From Kiritimatiellaeota bacterium B1221 (GTDB taxonomy: Bacteria; Verrucomicrobiota; Kiritimatiellia; SS1-B-03-39; UBA6053), in the NCBI GenBank assembly GCA_029269125.1, contig JARHXX010000014.1:16269-80268 (forward strand): a DNA stretch of 64,000 nucleotides, given 5' to 3'. The notes under the pieces were generated by a model. The model did not search any database and was not told the DNA's origin. It saw nothing but the letters and a program-made list of their open reading frames with translations. How positions within the stretch are numbered: the first letter of the stretch is position 1; each line of letters opens with the position of its first letter. Below, in pieces: positions 17,160 through 26,173 of the stretch. A program made the position numbers and the translations under genes.

Positions 17160-19722
17160 TCAGAACCTTGGCTAAAACATCCTCTAATGCTTTCAACTTA
17201 AGGGGCTTGGTGATGTAATCATCCATCCCCGCATCGATGCATTTCTCACGGTCCCCTTTGATCGCATCTGCTGTGAGAGCGATAATCGGCAGATGAGGGC
17301 GCTGCTCAGCAGTTTCCAGAGCCCGATAAGCGCGGGTCGCCTCCAGCCCGTCCATTTCAGGCATATGCAGATCCATAATCACCGCATCAAATGCATGTTG
17401 GGTCAGCGCAACCAGGGCCAGCTTCCCGTTCGAGACAATTTCACATTCAACCCCCAAACGCTTCAGAAATTGTGCGGCGACTTTCTGGTTCACCGGGTTG
17501 TCCTCCGCCAATAATACTTTAGAAATTTTAGGGGCGGTCTGATGCCCAGACCCTGTCGGTGCCGGCAGCTCCCCTTCCGCATTCACCCGGGTTTCAGACA
17601 GGGCGATTTTCATTTTATTCCGACTGCGGGAACGCTTCTCCTCCATGGCTTCCCGGGCCGTTTTAAGCAACAGATCCTGTTTGACCGGCTTCACCAGATA
17701 CCGGAACAAGGCCTGACTGTTGATGGCATCCAAAAGGAAATCCGGCTCCACATGACCGGTAATCAATACCGGCACCACGGAGGACCCGGATGCATGCAGA
17801 CGTTTACAAAAATCCAACCCTGTTTCTCCGGGCATATGGTGATCACAAAACAGCAGATCAATGGAATGGTTTCCCTGCAGAAATTTTTCAGCCTCCTGGG
17901 GACTGACCGCCGTAAATACTTCATACTCCTTTTGCATGATACGTTTCGTGCATTCCAAAAGCACTTCGTCGTCATCCACCACCAACATCGCCGGTTTACT
18001 GCGCTCATGTTGATACAGCGAGCTGATGAGCACTTCATGAAGCTGTTGGGCATGCACAGGCTTCTGCATAATGGAAACAAAACCCGCTTTGCGCAACTCC
18101 ACTTCCTGATCGCGGACATCCACAGATGAAAGCATCACCATCAACAGGGTTTCCGTCAACTCAGGCTGCTTCCGAATACGTTGAGCCAATTGAATTCCAT
18201 CCCACTTCGGCATCATCATATCAATGATTGCACACAAATAGGGATCTCCCGCATCATGCGCCTCATCCAGCAGGCGCAAAGCCACTTGGGGGTCATTTGT
18301 TTCCGTGTGACGACACGCCCATTTATCCAATAATCCACCCATAATCTTCAGATTGTTCTCGTTGTCATCCACGACCAATACCCGCCGGCCCCTCAGACTT
18401 TCTTCTGCGTTTTCATCCAGCAGACCATCCACGTTCCCCGCACGTTTTTCCAGTTCAAGCGTAACAATAAATTTGCTCCCCTCTCCCACCGTGCTCTCCA
18501 CGGCAATATCCCCATTCATCAAATCCAAGAGACGGCTCACAATCGCCAGACCCAGGCCCGTCCCTTCAAATTCCCGAACGGTCGACCCGTCTAATTGGCT
18601 AAACTCTTCAAACAGTGAGCGAATGCGGTCTTCCGGAATCCCCGGTCCGGTGTCCGAAATAATGAACCGAATACGAACCTTGTTTGCATCCTCCCCCAAA
18701 CATTCGGTCCGCACCGAAACCTGACCACTGGAGGTGAACTTCACCGCATTCCCAATCAGATTCATCAGGATTTGGCGGATCCGCACCGAATCCCCATTGA
18801 GCTGATGCGGCACATCGTCCGCCACTTCCGTGAGGTACCCGATCCTCTTCTCTTCCGCCTTCAGCTTTAACAACCCATGCACACTCTCAAGCATGCTGTG
18901 CAGATCAAATCCCACCGGATTTAATAAAAGTTTACCGGCTTCGATTTTAGAAAAGTCGAGAATGTCGTTAATGATATGCAACAGCATTTCACCGCTCTGC
19001 AAAATGATATCCAATTGTTCGCGCTGATCCTGAGGCATCTCCTGATAACTCAACAAACGCGCCATACCCAAAATTCCATTCATTGGTGTCCGAATTTCAT
19101 GACTCATCCGGGCCAGGAACTCCCCCTTGGCCGCATTTGCCCGTTCGGATTCAATGACCAATTTCCTCGCCCGCTCCGCAGCTGCATTCAGTTCTTCATT
19201 GATCAATTGCAGTTGCGTCTCCGATTCCCAACGCAAAATGGAAACGCCCACCGTGCTGCTAAGACATTCCAAAATCGAAACCAGCCCCTCATCCCAAATC
19301 TCCCGGGCCTGTTCCGATTCATAAAGAAAAAGACCCCAGAATTTTTTCCGGAGAATGATCGGAAAGGCCAACCCCGCCAGCATCCCCCGGTTTGCCAAAA
19401 AGATTTCTTCCTGGTGATCTCCCGGCAAAAAGCTTCCTTTCAGATCTTCCCCGGAAAGGAATCGCGCTTCCAGACCCGGCAACACTTCATGCATGCGGTA
19501 CGAAGGAAAAGACGCGGACTTCAGTCGGCCTTTTTCCCATTGATAAAGCACCTGCAGATTGTTGGCGTCCGCCATGCTTTGAAAGATACTGACCCGATCC
19601 AGGCCGGCCGCACGTCCTAAGGTTTCCAAGACTGCGGGAATGGCAATTGATCTCTCCTCTTCATTCACCAATATCCGGTGAATTTCAGGAGCGGCATCCA
19701 TCAGCAGTTTACTTGGGGTCAT
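17149..19722 (-). CDS. Soluble hybrid histidine kinase: GAF-HisKA-HATPase-REC-REC-REC
   Basis: 857 residues with no transmembrane segment. Residues 1-165 look like a GAF sensor. A linker coiled coil leads to HisKA with H208 (SHEIRTPMNG), then HATPase (N-box NLIGNAVKF at 321-329, DTGPGIP at 357-363, GTGLGLAI at 387-394). Three receivers follow with acceptors D501 (CAIIDMMMP), D627 (LLFCDHHMP) and D784 (AVIMDLHMP). There is no HPt domain in this protein, while the convergent phosphatase fusion has one, so a phosphorelay between them is plausible. It is the last gene of a leftward operon: its ATG overlaps the stop of the membrane protein at 19719 (ATGA). Confidence 0.93.
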   Translation of the reverse strand: MTPSKLLMDAAPEIHRILVNEEERSIAIPAVLETLGRAAGLDRVSIFQSMADANNLQVLYQWEKGRLKSASFPSYRMHEVLPGLEARFLSGEDLKGSFLPGDHQEEIFLANRGMLAGLAFPIILRKKFWGLFLYESEQAREIWDEGLVSILECLSSTVGVSILRWESETQLQLINEELNAAAERARKLVIESERANAAKGEFLARMSHEIRTPMNGILGMARLLSYQEMPQDQREQLDIILQSGEMLLHIINDILDFSKIEAGKLLLNPVGFDLHSMLESVHGLLKLKAEEKRIGYLTEVADDVPHQLNGDSVRIRQILMNLIGNAVKFTSSGQVSVRTECLGEDANKVRIRFIISDTGPGIPEDRIRSLFEEFSQLDGSTVREFEGTGLGLAIVSRLLDLMNGDIAVESTVGEGSKFIVTLELEKRAGNVDGLLDENAEESLRGRRVLVVDDNENNLKIMGGLLDKWACRHTETNDPQVALRLLDEAHDAGDPYLCAIIDMMMPKWDGIQLAQRIRKQPELTETLLMVMLSSVDVRDQEVELRKAGFVSIMQKPVHAQQLHEVLISSLYQHERSKPAMLVVDDDEVLLECTKRIMQKEYEVFTAVSPQEAEKFLQGNHSIDLLFCDHHMPGETGLDFCKRLHASGSSVVPVLITGHVEPDFLLDAINSQALFRYLVKPVKQDLLLKTAREAMEEKRSRSRNKMKIALSETRVNAEGELPAPTGSGHQTAPKISKVLLAEDNPVNQKVAAQFLKRLGVECEIVSNGKLALVALTQHAFDAVIMDLHMPEMDGLEATRAYRALETAEQRPHLPIIALTADAIKGDREKCIDAGMDDYITKPLKLKALEDVLAKVLTIR

Positions 19723-20735
19723 GGCAGTAGAGGATAGAGATAAATGGGCCGGAGATCAAGCATAACAGGCATCCACAACAAGAGCTGACACAGCAGAACG
19801 GTTTGATACATTCTCGGAAAACGAATATCCAATACCACTGGCAGTTTTGCCAATCCAATAGCGGTAAACACCCATAACGGAATCATCGCGGTTTCCATCC
19901 CCGATGCAAGAAAAGGTTCAAGCATCAGCAGAGGCAAACTCAACACCAAAGTCCACCACCCCACTCCGCGGCGGAGTGCTCCGTAGACAACTAAAAGTAA
20001 TAAAATCACGGCCAGGAACATATGGCGGATCAGCAATTCGCCCCAGGGCAGCGTCATGCCTGAAGCAGAAGCCGGCCCCATCCATACGTAGCCCAGGCCA
20101 TCCGCAGCCAGGAGCAGAAACAACAGCAGTCCGGGCACCCACATCGCGGCAAACCCTGTCGCCACCCATTTGAGTCGATATCGAAACGCTTCCCAACACC
20201 CGACAAACACCCCGAGAGAAGGTAAAATCCAGATGGGATGAATCAAGACCGCCAGCGCCACCAGTACCCCCCCGCGAATCAGTGGCGCTTTGGTTTCATT
20301 TCCGGTAACCATATAAAAGCCCTTCAAAAAGAAATAGATCCCCCAGCTCCCCGACCCGGCCGAACTCATCCATGCAGAAAATCCCGGAAAGACAAACAAC
20401 AACAATACGCTGGGAAGCCCGCCCACAAAACCCGATTGCTGTTTGATCGATTTCAGAATCAAACCCAGAGTAAAGATCCATCCCGACAGCGCCAGGATAC
20501 GGTTCCATAACAGGGGATTCCCCTCCCCGGCCAAGGAGACGATCCAAAGCTGAATCGGGTGACCTTCCTCTTCCAACAGACGTTGCTCGATCAAAGTGAC
20601 AGGCCCTTTCATCAATATGAGCTCGACCAGTTCTTGACCGGTTTGCCAAATAAAAAATGAAGCCACCATGCTGATAAGAATGGTGTACCAAAAATTGTCG
20701 GGGACGGAATGGACGGGAGGATTCAGTCGTAACAT
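19719..20735 (-). CDS. Polytopic membrane protein, unknown, coupled to hybrid kinase
   Basis: 338 residues, about 9 hydrophobic segments. Not recognised by motif. The general look (external loop after helix 1, LIHPIWILPSLGVF) recalls GT-C-type membrane glycosyltransferases, but there is no clear acidic catalytic motif. The ATG at 20735 overlaps the TAA of the upstream gene (TAATG) and its own stop overlaps the kinase start, so all three genes are translationally coupled. It may sense or transport something relevant to the kinase; that is an inference from position only. Confidence 0.65.
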   Translation of the reverse strand: MLRLNPPVHSVPDNFWYTILISMVASFFIWQTGQELVELILMKGPVTLIEQRLLEEEGHPIQLWIVSLAGEGNPLLWNRILALSGWIFTLGLILKSIKQQSGFVGGLPSVLLLFVFPGFSAWMSSAGSGSWGIYFFLKGFYMVTGNETKAPLIRGGVLVALAVLIHPIWILPSLGVFVGCWEAFRYRLKWVATGFAAMWVPGLLLFLLLAADGLGYVWMGPASASGMTLPWGELLIRHMFLAVILLLLVVYGALRRGVGWWTLVLSLPLLMLEPFLASGMETAMIPLWVFTAIGLAKLPVVLDIRFPRMYQTVLLCQLLLWMPVMLDLRPIYLYPLLP

Positions 20736-21655
20736 TAGCTCAGTCCTCCCTGAATAAACGGCAAAGCCAGTCCCGCCATTCCCACGCAAAAAATTCCCCG
20801 GGCAACCATATCGGGTAAAGCCAGAAACCAGCGGGTCAACAGGATGGATGCCAAGGGCAATCCAACCAGATAAATCATTTCCATGGCAGGCCCGGCCGGC
20901 ACAATCAGCACCGACAGCACCGCCCCAAATATCATCAGATTCCGCCAGGTAAACCGGTGATCATCCGGCAGCTTTTGTGCGAGTTCAAAAATGCCGATGA
21001 CCGGTAAAATCCGCCACAGGGATTCAACCGAAAACAGTTGATAAAAGACTTCCTGCAGTTCCACATACGTGGAGGCGTCAAAGGGGCGATCCAGTAAAGC
21101 GGCCATGGAAAGTTTATTAAAGGGCTGCAGCAGCCGCCCAGCCAGGTGACCGTCATAAAGAAGAAGTCCGCTCAGACTGCAAAAAAGGATTAAACCGGGG
21201 AAAACAAACCAGCGCCCTTGATCACCAAACATTTTGTGAAAGCGGGGAAACCCCACCAGCACCAACAACAGGAGAGCCGGCTGGGGCCACATCATCGCGC
21301 CCCACAACATGGCGGTCGCGACGGCGGCCCAGCGCTCTTTCCGGTAACAGGCAAGCGCCACCGCACTGAGACCGAAGTTCATCGAGAGCAGCCACGAAGC
21401 TCCCAACCCGGCACTGGCCTCCCCGCGCAGCGCCATCATCACCAATAAGGACACCAACAAAGGTGAAAGCCCCAGTTTCCACGCCATCACCAGCCATAAG
21501 ACGCCGAACCAAAGGCTCAACGAAATCCGGACAGGGTCTGCAGACAACAGTGCACAGATCACGATCACCAAGCCCCCGAGGGCCAGCTGAATAAATTCAA
21601 TTTGTTTTCGGGTCAATTTCACAATACCATCTATGAACGACTTTTCACCATCCAT
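20735..21655 (-). CDS. Polytopic membrane protein, unknown, first gene of kinase operon
   Basis: 306 residues with about 8-9 hydrophobic segments and short loops. No diagnostic motif seen. The start is the ATG at 21655; a TTG one codon upstream is also possible. The gene faces the M28 peptidase divergently with only 26 bases between the starts, so both promoters must lie in or near the coding regions or overlap. The protein and its coupled partner at 20735 could be two halves of one transport or glycosyltransfer unit. Confidence 0.65.
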   Translation of the reverse strand: MDGEKSFIDGIVKLTRKQIEFIQLALGGLVIVICALLSADPVRISLSLWFGVLWLVMAWKLGLSPLLVSLLVMMALRGEASAGLGASWLLSMNFGLSAVALACYRKERWAAVATAMLWGAMMWPQPALLLLVLVGFPRFHKMFGDQGRWFVFPGLILFCSLSGLLLYDGHLAGRLLQPFNKLSMAALLDRPFDASTYVELQEVFYQLFSVESLWRILPVIGIFELAQKLPDDHRFTWRNLMIFGAVLSVLIVPAGPAMEMIYLVGLPLASILLTRWFLALPDMVARGIFCVGMAGLALPFIQGGLS

Positions 21656-21681
21656 CAACCGCAGAACGTCTCCGATTTTTC

Positions 21682-22725
21682 ATGATTGACTCCCCACCAC
21701 CCGGACATAGCGTTCATGACATGGTGCCAAAGCCACAAAAATCCCTCCTGCAAAAACGGATACGCTCTCTCGGACGAATTATAGTTGCGGCTTCTCTCCT
21801 CTTGATCGTCCTCTGGATCGTTCTCGCCCAACCCAGCTGCCACCGCAACCCTCCTTCAAACGCAAGTGTAGACCCTCAAGTTCTGCGGACACATGTCGAT
21901 AAGATGGCGGTCTACTTTCGCCCCCGGGACTGGCTACATGTCGAAAACTTGAATGAAACCGCCGCTTACATCTCTAATTACTTTCTCAAATCGGGGGCCC
22001 ACGTATCCGTTCAAGCTGTGCCCTCCGGGTTTCAATCTTCCCAAAATGTCATCGGCAGCTTTAACCGGCGTAAAACACCCCGCCTGATTGTCGGAGCACA
22101 TTACGACGCCTTTCACGGGTTCCCGGCTGCCGATGACAACGCCAGTGGGGTCGCGGTCCTCCTGGAACTGGCAACACTATTCGGACAAATGAAAAATCCG
22201 CCCCCCGTGGATCTCATCGCATACACTTTCGAGGAACCACCCCATTTTGCCGGACCGAAAATGGGATCTGCCGTCCACGCCAAAAGCCTCGAAGGGAGAG
22301 AGGTGGATTATCTGGGGGTTATCGTACTGGAAATGGTCGGCTACTATAGCGATGAAGCATTTTCACAATCCTATCCCATGCCCATGCTCTACATGATGTA
22401 TCCCCATCGCGGAAACTTTTTGGCCTTGGTGAGTCGCTGGGATCAGGGGGACTGGATCAAAAATGTAAAAAAGGCGATGAAAAGCCGGAGCGACCTGCCT
22501 GTCTACTCCCTGCGGGCCCCCGACCGAATTCCGGGGATTGATTTTTCGGATCATCGAAATTACTGGCCGCAAAATATTCCCGCTCTCATGGTAACCGATA
22601 CCGCTTTTTATCGAAACAGCAACTACCACAGCAAAGAGGATGTGCCTGAAAGTCTCGATTATCACCGTATGGCGCAAGTAACCGTTTCCGTATTTGAAGC
22701 GGTCAATGCACTTGCAGAGGAGTAG
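21682..22725 (+). CDS. M28-family metallopeptidase, membrane-anchored
   Basis: 347 residues. A single helix at 31-50 probably anchors the enzyme with its catalytic domain outside the cytoplasm. The di-zinc M28 ligands are visible in order: H140 (VGAHYD), D152 (ADDNASGVA), the E184-E185 pair (YTFEEPP), E217 (VLEMVGY) and H316 (NYHSKED). Substrates in this family are the N-termini of peptides or, in glutaminyl-cyclase relatives, N-terminal Gln. An internal ATG at 21721 would shorten the cytoplasmic tail. Divergent from the membrane protein at 21655. Confidence 0.87.
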   Translation: MIDSPPPGHSVHDMVPKPQKSLLQKRIRSLGRIIVAASLLLIVLWIVLAQPSCHRNPPSNASVDPQVLRTHVDKMAVYFRPRDWLHVENLNETAAYISNYFLKSGAHVSVQAVPSGFQSSQNVIGSFNRRKTPRLIVGAHYDAFHGFPAADDNASGVAVLLELATLFGQMKNPPPVDLIAYTFEEPPHFAGPKMGSAVHAKSLEGREVDYLGVIVLEMVGYYSDEAFSQSYPMPMLYMMYPHRGNFLALVSRWDQGDWIKNVKKAMKSRSDLPVYSLRAPDRIPGIDFSDHRNYWPQNIPALMVTDTAFYRNSNYHSKEDVPESLDYHRMAQVTVSVFEAVNALAEE

Positions 22726-23037
22726 TCCGCAGCCGACGCTTCACCTTTGCTTTCGCTCGGTTCACACCGGGGCTCTTGCTGACCATGGCTTTCTTCATAC
22801 AACCCCATGATTGCGGGAAGCATCCATCAGTAGCCACTTAGACAATTTCATAATTTTGCGGATAAAGAAGCAGAGAAATCGCAACGGGACTGCCGCATGG
22901 ACATCTTTCACTTTATGAGCAAACGGTTAATCGGCCAAATCTTGTCCGATTTCCTTGGAAGCGTGTTGACAAGCCTCCTCCCCTCGATAAAAGAACCATA
23001 TTTCCGAAAAATATAACCCCTAAGTCAGGATAACCTC
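22726..23037. other. Intergenic stretch before the aldolase gene
   Basis: 312 bases without a gene. A TTGACA hexamer at 22966-22971 is followed by AT-rich sequence but the best -10 candidates are at poor spacings (14 or 16 bases), so the aldolase promoter is not settled. No hairpin or repeat is seen. Confidence 0.4.
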
Positions 23038-24057
23038 ATGCCTATCGCTACTACCGAACAGTACAAAGAAATGCTGGTGAACGCCAAATCCAAAAAATTT
23101 GCGTACCCCGCGATCAATATCGTAAACCTCGAAGGAATTCACGCTGCCCTCGAAGCCTTCAAGGAATGTGAATGTGACGGCATGATTCAGGTTTCCACCG
23201 GCGGAGGTGCACACGCCACCGGCGCCATTCAGGACTCTGCACTCGGTGCCAAAGTTTTGGCCGAAGCCGCTCACGAACTGGCGAAAAAATACGACAACCT
23301 GATCGTTCTGCATACCGACCACTGTATCAAAGAAAAAGTGGACCCCTTCATGATTCCTTTGATCGAAGCCTCTGAAGCCCGCGTGAAAGCCGGCCAACTC
23401 CCCCTGTTTAACTCCCACATGTTCGACGGATCAGCCCTGACCCTCGAAGAAAACCTCGAAATCGGCCTCAAACTTGGACGCCGCCTGAAAGACATCGGCA
23501 TGTTCATCGAAGTGGAATCCGGCATCGTCGGCGGAGAAGAAGACGGCATCGACAACTCCGACGTCAAAGCCGAAAAACTTTACACATCCCCCGATGATAT
23601 GTGCCTGGTGTACGAAACCCTGAAAGAACTGGAAACCTTCATGTACGCCGCGACTTTCGGAAACGTTCACGGTGTATACAAACCCGGTAACGTCAAACTG
23701 ACCCCCGAGATTCTGAAAGCCGGTCAGGAAGCCGTGAAAGCCAAATTCGGCACCGAAGACAATCCTCTGGACCTCGTGTTCCACGGCGGATCCGGATCCG
23801 AACCCGAAAAAATTGCCGAAACCCTCGGCTACGGTGTGATCAAAATGAACGTCGATACCGACACCCAGTACGCCTTCACCCGTCCGGTCGTAGACCACAT
23901 GATGAAAAACTATGACGGCGTACTTCGTATCGAAGGCGAAATGGGCAACAAGAAAGTATACGACCCCCGCGCATGGCTGAAACAAGGCAAAAACAACATG
24001 AAAGAGCGGATCAAGCAGGCTTGCCGCGAACTCAATGCCGAAGGCACCCGCGTGTAA
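23038..24057 (+). CDS. fba: Class II fructose-bisphosphate aldolase
   Basis: 339 residues; cleaves fructose 1,6-bisphosphate to dihydroxyacetone phosphate and glyceraldehyde 3-phosphate (glycolysis and gluconeogenesis, cytoplasm). The zinc ligands are H95 (LHTDHC), H211 (FGNVHGVYKPG) and H249 (VFHGGSGS), and the phosphate-binding MNVDTDTQYAFT follows. The catalytic aspartate lies in the HTDH motif. The length and the GIVGGEEDG loop match class IIA (E. coli FbaA) rather than the shorter class IIB. The gene is followed by paired hairpins and then a clear intrinsic terminator. Codon use is strongly biased, as expected of a highly expressed gene. Confidence 0.96.
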   Translation: MPIATTEQYKEMLVNAKSKKFAYPAINIVNLEGIHAALEAFKECECDGMIQVSTGGGAHATGAIQDSALGAKVLAEAAHELAKKYDNLIVLHTDHCIKEKVDPFMIPLIEASEARVKAGQLPLFNSHMFDGSALTLEENLEIGLKLGRRLKDIGMFIEVESGIVGGEEDGIDNSDVKAEKLYTSPDDMCLVYETLKELETFMYAATFGNVHGVYKPGNVKLTPEILKAGQEAVKAKFGTEDNPLDLVFHGGSGSEPEKIAETLGYGVIKMNVDTDTQYAFTRPVVDHMMKNYDGVLRIEGEMGNKKVYDPRAWLKQGKNNMKERIKQACRELNAEGTRV

Positions 24058-24059
24058 CG

Positions 24060-24100
24060 CAGGCTTTCCAGCCTGAAGGGCAACAGGCTTTCAGCCTGTC
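24060..24100. repeat. Two tandem short palindromes (CAGGCT/AGCCTG)
   Basis: CAGGCTTTCCAGCCTG at 24060-24075 and CAGGCTTTCAGCCTG at about 24085-24099 are near-identical hairpins with 6-bp stems lying between the aldolase stop and its terminator. They have no T-run, so they look like an intergenic repetitive palindrome pair rather than termination signals. Confidence 0.5.
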
Positions 24101-24114
24101 ACCCGATAAAAAAG

Positions 24115-24140
24115 CGGTCTCCCCGGAGACCGTTTTTTTT
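24115..24140 (+). terminator. Intrinsic terminator of the aldolase gene
   Basis: Perfect stem CGGTCTCC/GGAGACCG with a 2-base loop followed by eight Ts; a preceding A-run makes it potentially bidirectional. Confidence 0.9.
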
Positions 24141-24221
24141 GTATTCACTTCATCCCGCCCCTCGCTTGACATGGATCACCGATTCCCTAAACTTCTGTGA
24201 AAGCAACCACGCACAACCCAT

Positions 24222-24935
24222 ATGATCTCCAGAATGAAATGCATCCTCCCCATCATCATCCTTCTCACAGCCTCCCTCACACAGGCTGATCAGATATTCT
24301 TTGAAACCTGGTTAGTAAAAGATGGAACCGTTGCCGAAAACGGCTGGGAGGCTTATTCGACCTCGAGTGCATCAGATGTCTCAAACACGAATGCGAACAG
24401 TAATGATATCAGCATTTGGAGTGGGAACGGTGGAGATGCACTCGGGAGTTACCTTTTTACCGGAAACAATATAAATCAAACTGATACCTTCATTCTCACC
24501 AACAAAGCGGACCCCCTGGCCATCAATGTAGCTGACATTACCGACATCAGTTATAGTGACCGTTTTGACAGTGGCTCGGACAGTGGTTGGATCGTCGCCC
24601 TGGAAGTGGATAACCAGTGGTATCGTTCCGTGACCGATGGCGGACATACCAACACCAGCTTTGGAGATGAGCCTTTCGTTTTCTCAACCGCGGCCGCCAA
24701 TTGGTACAGCTTCGATTTTACCGCCGGCTCCACGCTGGATATTTCAGGCACCACAAATCCGGTGAGCGACCTTTCCGGCACGGTCACGGGGATCGGTTTT
24801 CTACTGGCGGCACAAACCAACAGCGCGGATACCGCCCGCATTGATACCATCTCCATCAGCTACGTACCTGAACCCTCCACCCTCACCTTACTGGCTTTGG
24901 CAGCCCTCAGTATCATAGGGGTCCGGCGCAGGTAA
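24222..24935 (+). CDS. PEP-CTERM sorting-domain protein
   Basis: 237 residues. The N-terminal signal peptide is cleaved near TQA. The body is a beta-rich domain with no recognised catalytic motif. The tail is the classical PEP-CTERM signal: VPEPSTLTLL, a hydrophobic helix and a terminal RRR, which in this system is processed by an exosortase and links the protein to the envelope or extracellular matrix. No exosortase gene is in the window. The start could also be the ATG at 24234. The gene is flanked on both sides by near-identical terminator hairpins. Confidence 0.82.
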   Translation: MISRMKCILPIIILLTASLTQADQIFFETWLVKDGTVAENGWEAYSTSSASDVSNTNANSNDISIWSGNGGDALGSYLFTGNNINQTDTFILTNKADPLAINVADITDISYSDRFDSGSDSGWIVALEVDNQWYRSVTDGGHTNTSFGDEPFVFSTAAANWYSFDFTAGSTLDISGTTNPVSDLSGTVTGIGFLLAAQTNSADTARIDTISISYVPEPSTLTLLALAALSIIGVRRR

Positions 24936-24969
24936 GTCAGACTCTGGACTCTAAACCTGCAAAAAAAAA

Positions 24970-24997
24970 CGGTCTCACCTGAGACCGTTTTTTTTTT
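24970..24997 (+). terminator. Intrinsic terminator of the PEP-CTERM gene
   Basis: Stem CGGTCTCA/TGAGACCG with a CC loop followed by ten Ts; almost the same stem as the aldolase terminator 855 bases upstream. Confidence 0.9.
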
Positions 24998-25476
24998 CCC
25001 TGCCGCCCTTCCCTTCCCCCTTTTCCGCACGGCATCAATACACAGCCCCCCCCCCTCATTGCACACTCACCCGTTCTATATCGTATATTATTTATCTTAT
25101 TTGATTTGATTTATTCGAAACCATGAGTTACAGCCTAAAGCATGGTTTAAAACTATAACCGCTCAAAAAAGAATGGAAACAGCACTTTGAATCATGATTT
25201 CAAAAAAAAACTTAACTTTCAACCCTTCAAAACAGACCCCCTCCCTCCTTTCCTCATAATACCCCCTTTTTCAACACAAGGCATCCCCCGACATCCATTC
25301 AAAACTTCACTGTCAAACCCAAACATTCAAAACACCATTATACAAAAAAATAACCACTGAATTTTTTTTTCACAAATGAGACTTGAATTCAAGCCGATTG
25401 CTGTAAAGCAACCTCACAACCTATTTGTAATACAACTGCATTTTATTCTAACCCATTCATAACACCTATAAATAAT
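24998..25476. promoter_or_regulatory. AT-rich leader region before peroxiredoxin
   Basis: About 480 bases with no gene, clearly richer in A and T than the surroundings, with several A-tracts. It contains a perfect 12-bp palindrome CTTGAATTCAAG at 25382-25393 and a small hairpin TTGCT-GTAA-AGCAA at 25398-25411, both within 100 bases of the peroxiredoxin start, which could be regulatory. No promoter is certain. Confidence 0.4.
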
Positions 25477-26079
25477 ATGAGCTGTCTCGTTTCCCGTCCC
25501 ACCCCTGATTTTGTCGCCCCCGCCGTCATGCCTGACGGACAGATCCGTAATGACTTCCAACTTTCAGAGTTGCGGGGAAAATATACGGTTCTCTTTTTCT
25601 GGCCTCTCGATTTCACCTTCGTTTGCCCCACCGAAATTTTGGCCCACAACAGCCGGATCGCGGAATTCAAAAAGCGTAACGTGGAAGTGATCGGCATCTC
25701 CATTGACTCCGCACACACCCACCTGGCATGGCGGAACACCCCGGTGAACCAGGGCGGTATTGGTCCCGTGGACTTCACCATGGTCGCCGACCACTCCCAC
25801 CGCATCTGTCAAAGCTACGGCATCGAGCATCCCGATGAGGCTGTCGCCCTGCGCGCCTCCTTTCTCATCGACAAAGACGGCATCGTGCAGCACCAGGTCG
25901 TGAACAATCTGCCCATCGGTAGAAATGTGGACGAACTCTTACGGGTCGTCGACGCCCTTCAGTTCACCGAAGAATTCGGTGAAGTCTGCCCCGCAGGCTG
26001 GAAACCGGGTGATGAAGGCATGAAAGCCGACGCCGACGGGGTTTCCGAATACCTCACCGCCAACGCCGCAAGTTTATAA
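25477..26079 (+). CDS. Typical 2-Cys peroxiredoxin (AhpC/Prx1 type)
   Basis: 200 residues, cytoplasmic; reduces hydrogen peroxide and organic peroxides. The peroxidatic cysteine is C50 in DFTFVCPTE, with the supporting arginine at R126, and the resolving cysteine is C171 in GEVCPAGW, the arrangement of typical 2-Cys enzymes. The C-terminal YF-like region is weakly kept (the chain ends EYLTANAASL), so the enzyme may be of the more robust type. No AhpF or thioredoxin gene is adjacent, so the reductant is unknown. A strong terminator follows. Confidence 0.95.
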   Translation: MSCLVSRPTPDFVAPAVMPDGQIRNDFQLSELRGKYTVLFFWPLDFTFVCPTEILAHNSRIAEFKKRNVEVIGISIDSAHTHLAWRNTPVNQGGIGPVDFTMVADHSHRICQSYGIEHPDEAVALRASFLIDKDGIVQHQVVNNLPIGRNVDELLRVVDALQFTEEFGEVCPAGWKPGDEGMKADADGVSEYLTANAASL

Positions 26080-26095
26080 GCGGTGACCTTCCGAA

Positions 26096-26125
26096 AGCGG
26101 CCTCTGCAGAGGCCGCTTTTTTTTT
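26096..26125 (+). terminator. Intrinsic terminator of the peroxiredoxin gene
   Basis: AGCGGCCTCTGCAGAGGCCGCT is an 11-bp self-complementary arm pair (a 22-base perfect palindrome) running into a run of about nine Ts. Confidence 0.9.
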
Positions 26126-26173
26126 GGGGGGGGAGTCCCCACACGCGGATACCCGACCCCGATCAGGATTCCA

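Noticed and set aside
19719..21655. Possible single gene split by a frameshift into two membrane proteins
   Set aside because: The TAATG overlap, a good internal ATG and a hydrophobic N-terminus in each part argue for two coupled genes; no continuation of one domain across the junction is visible.
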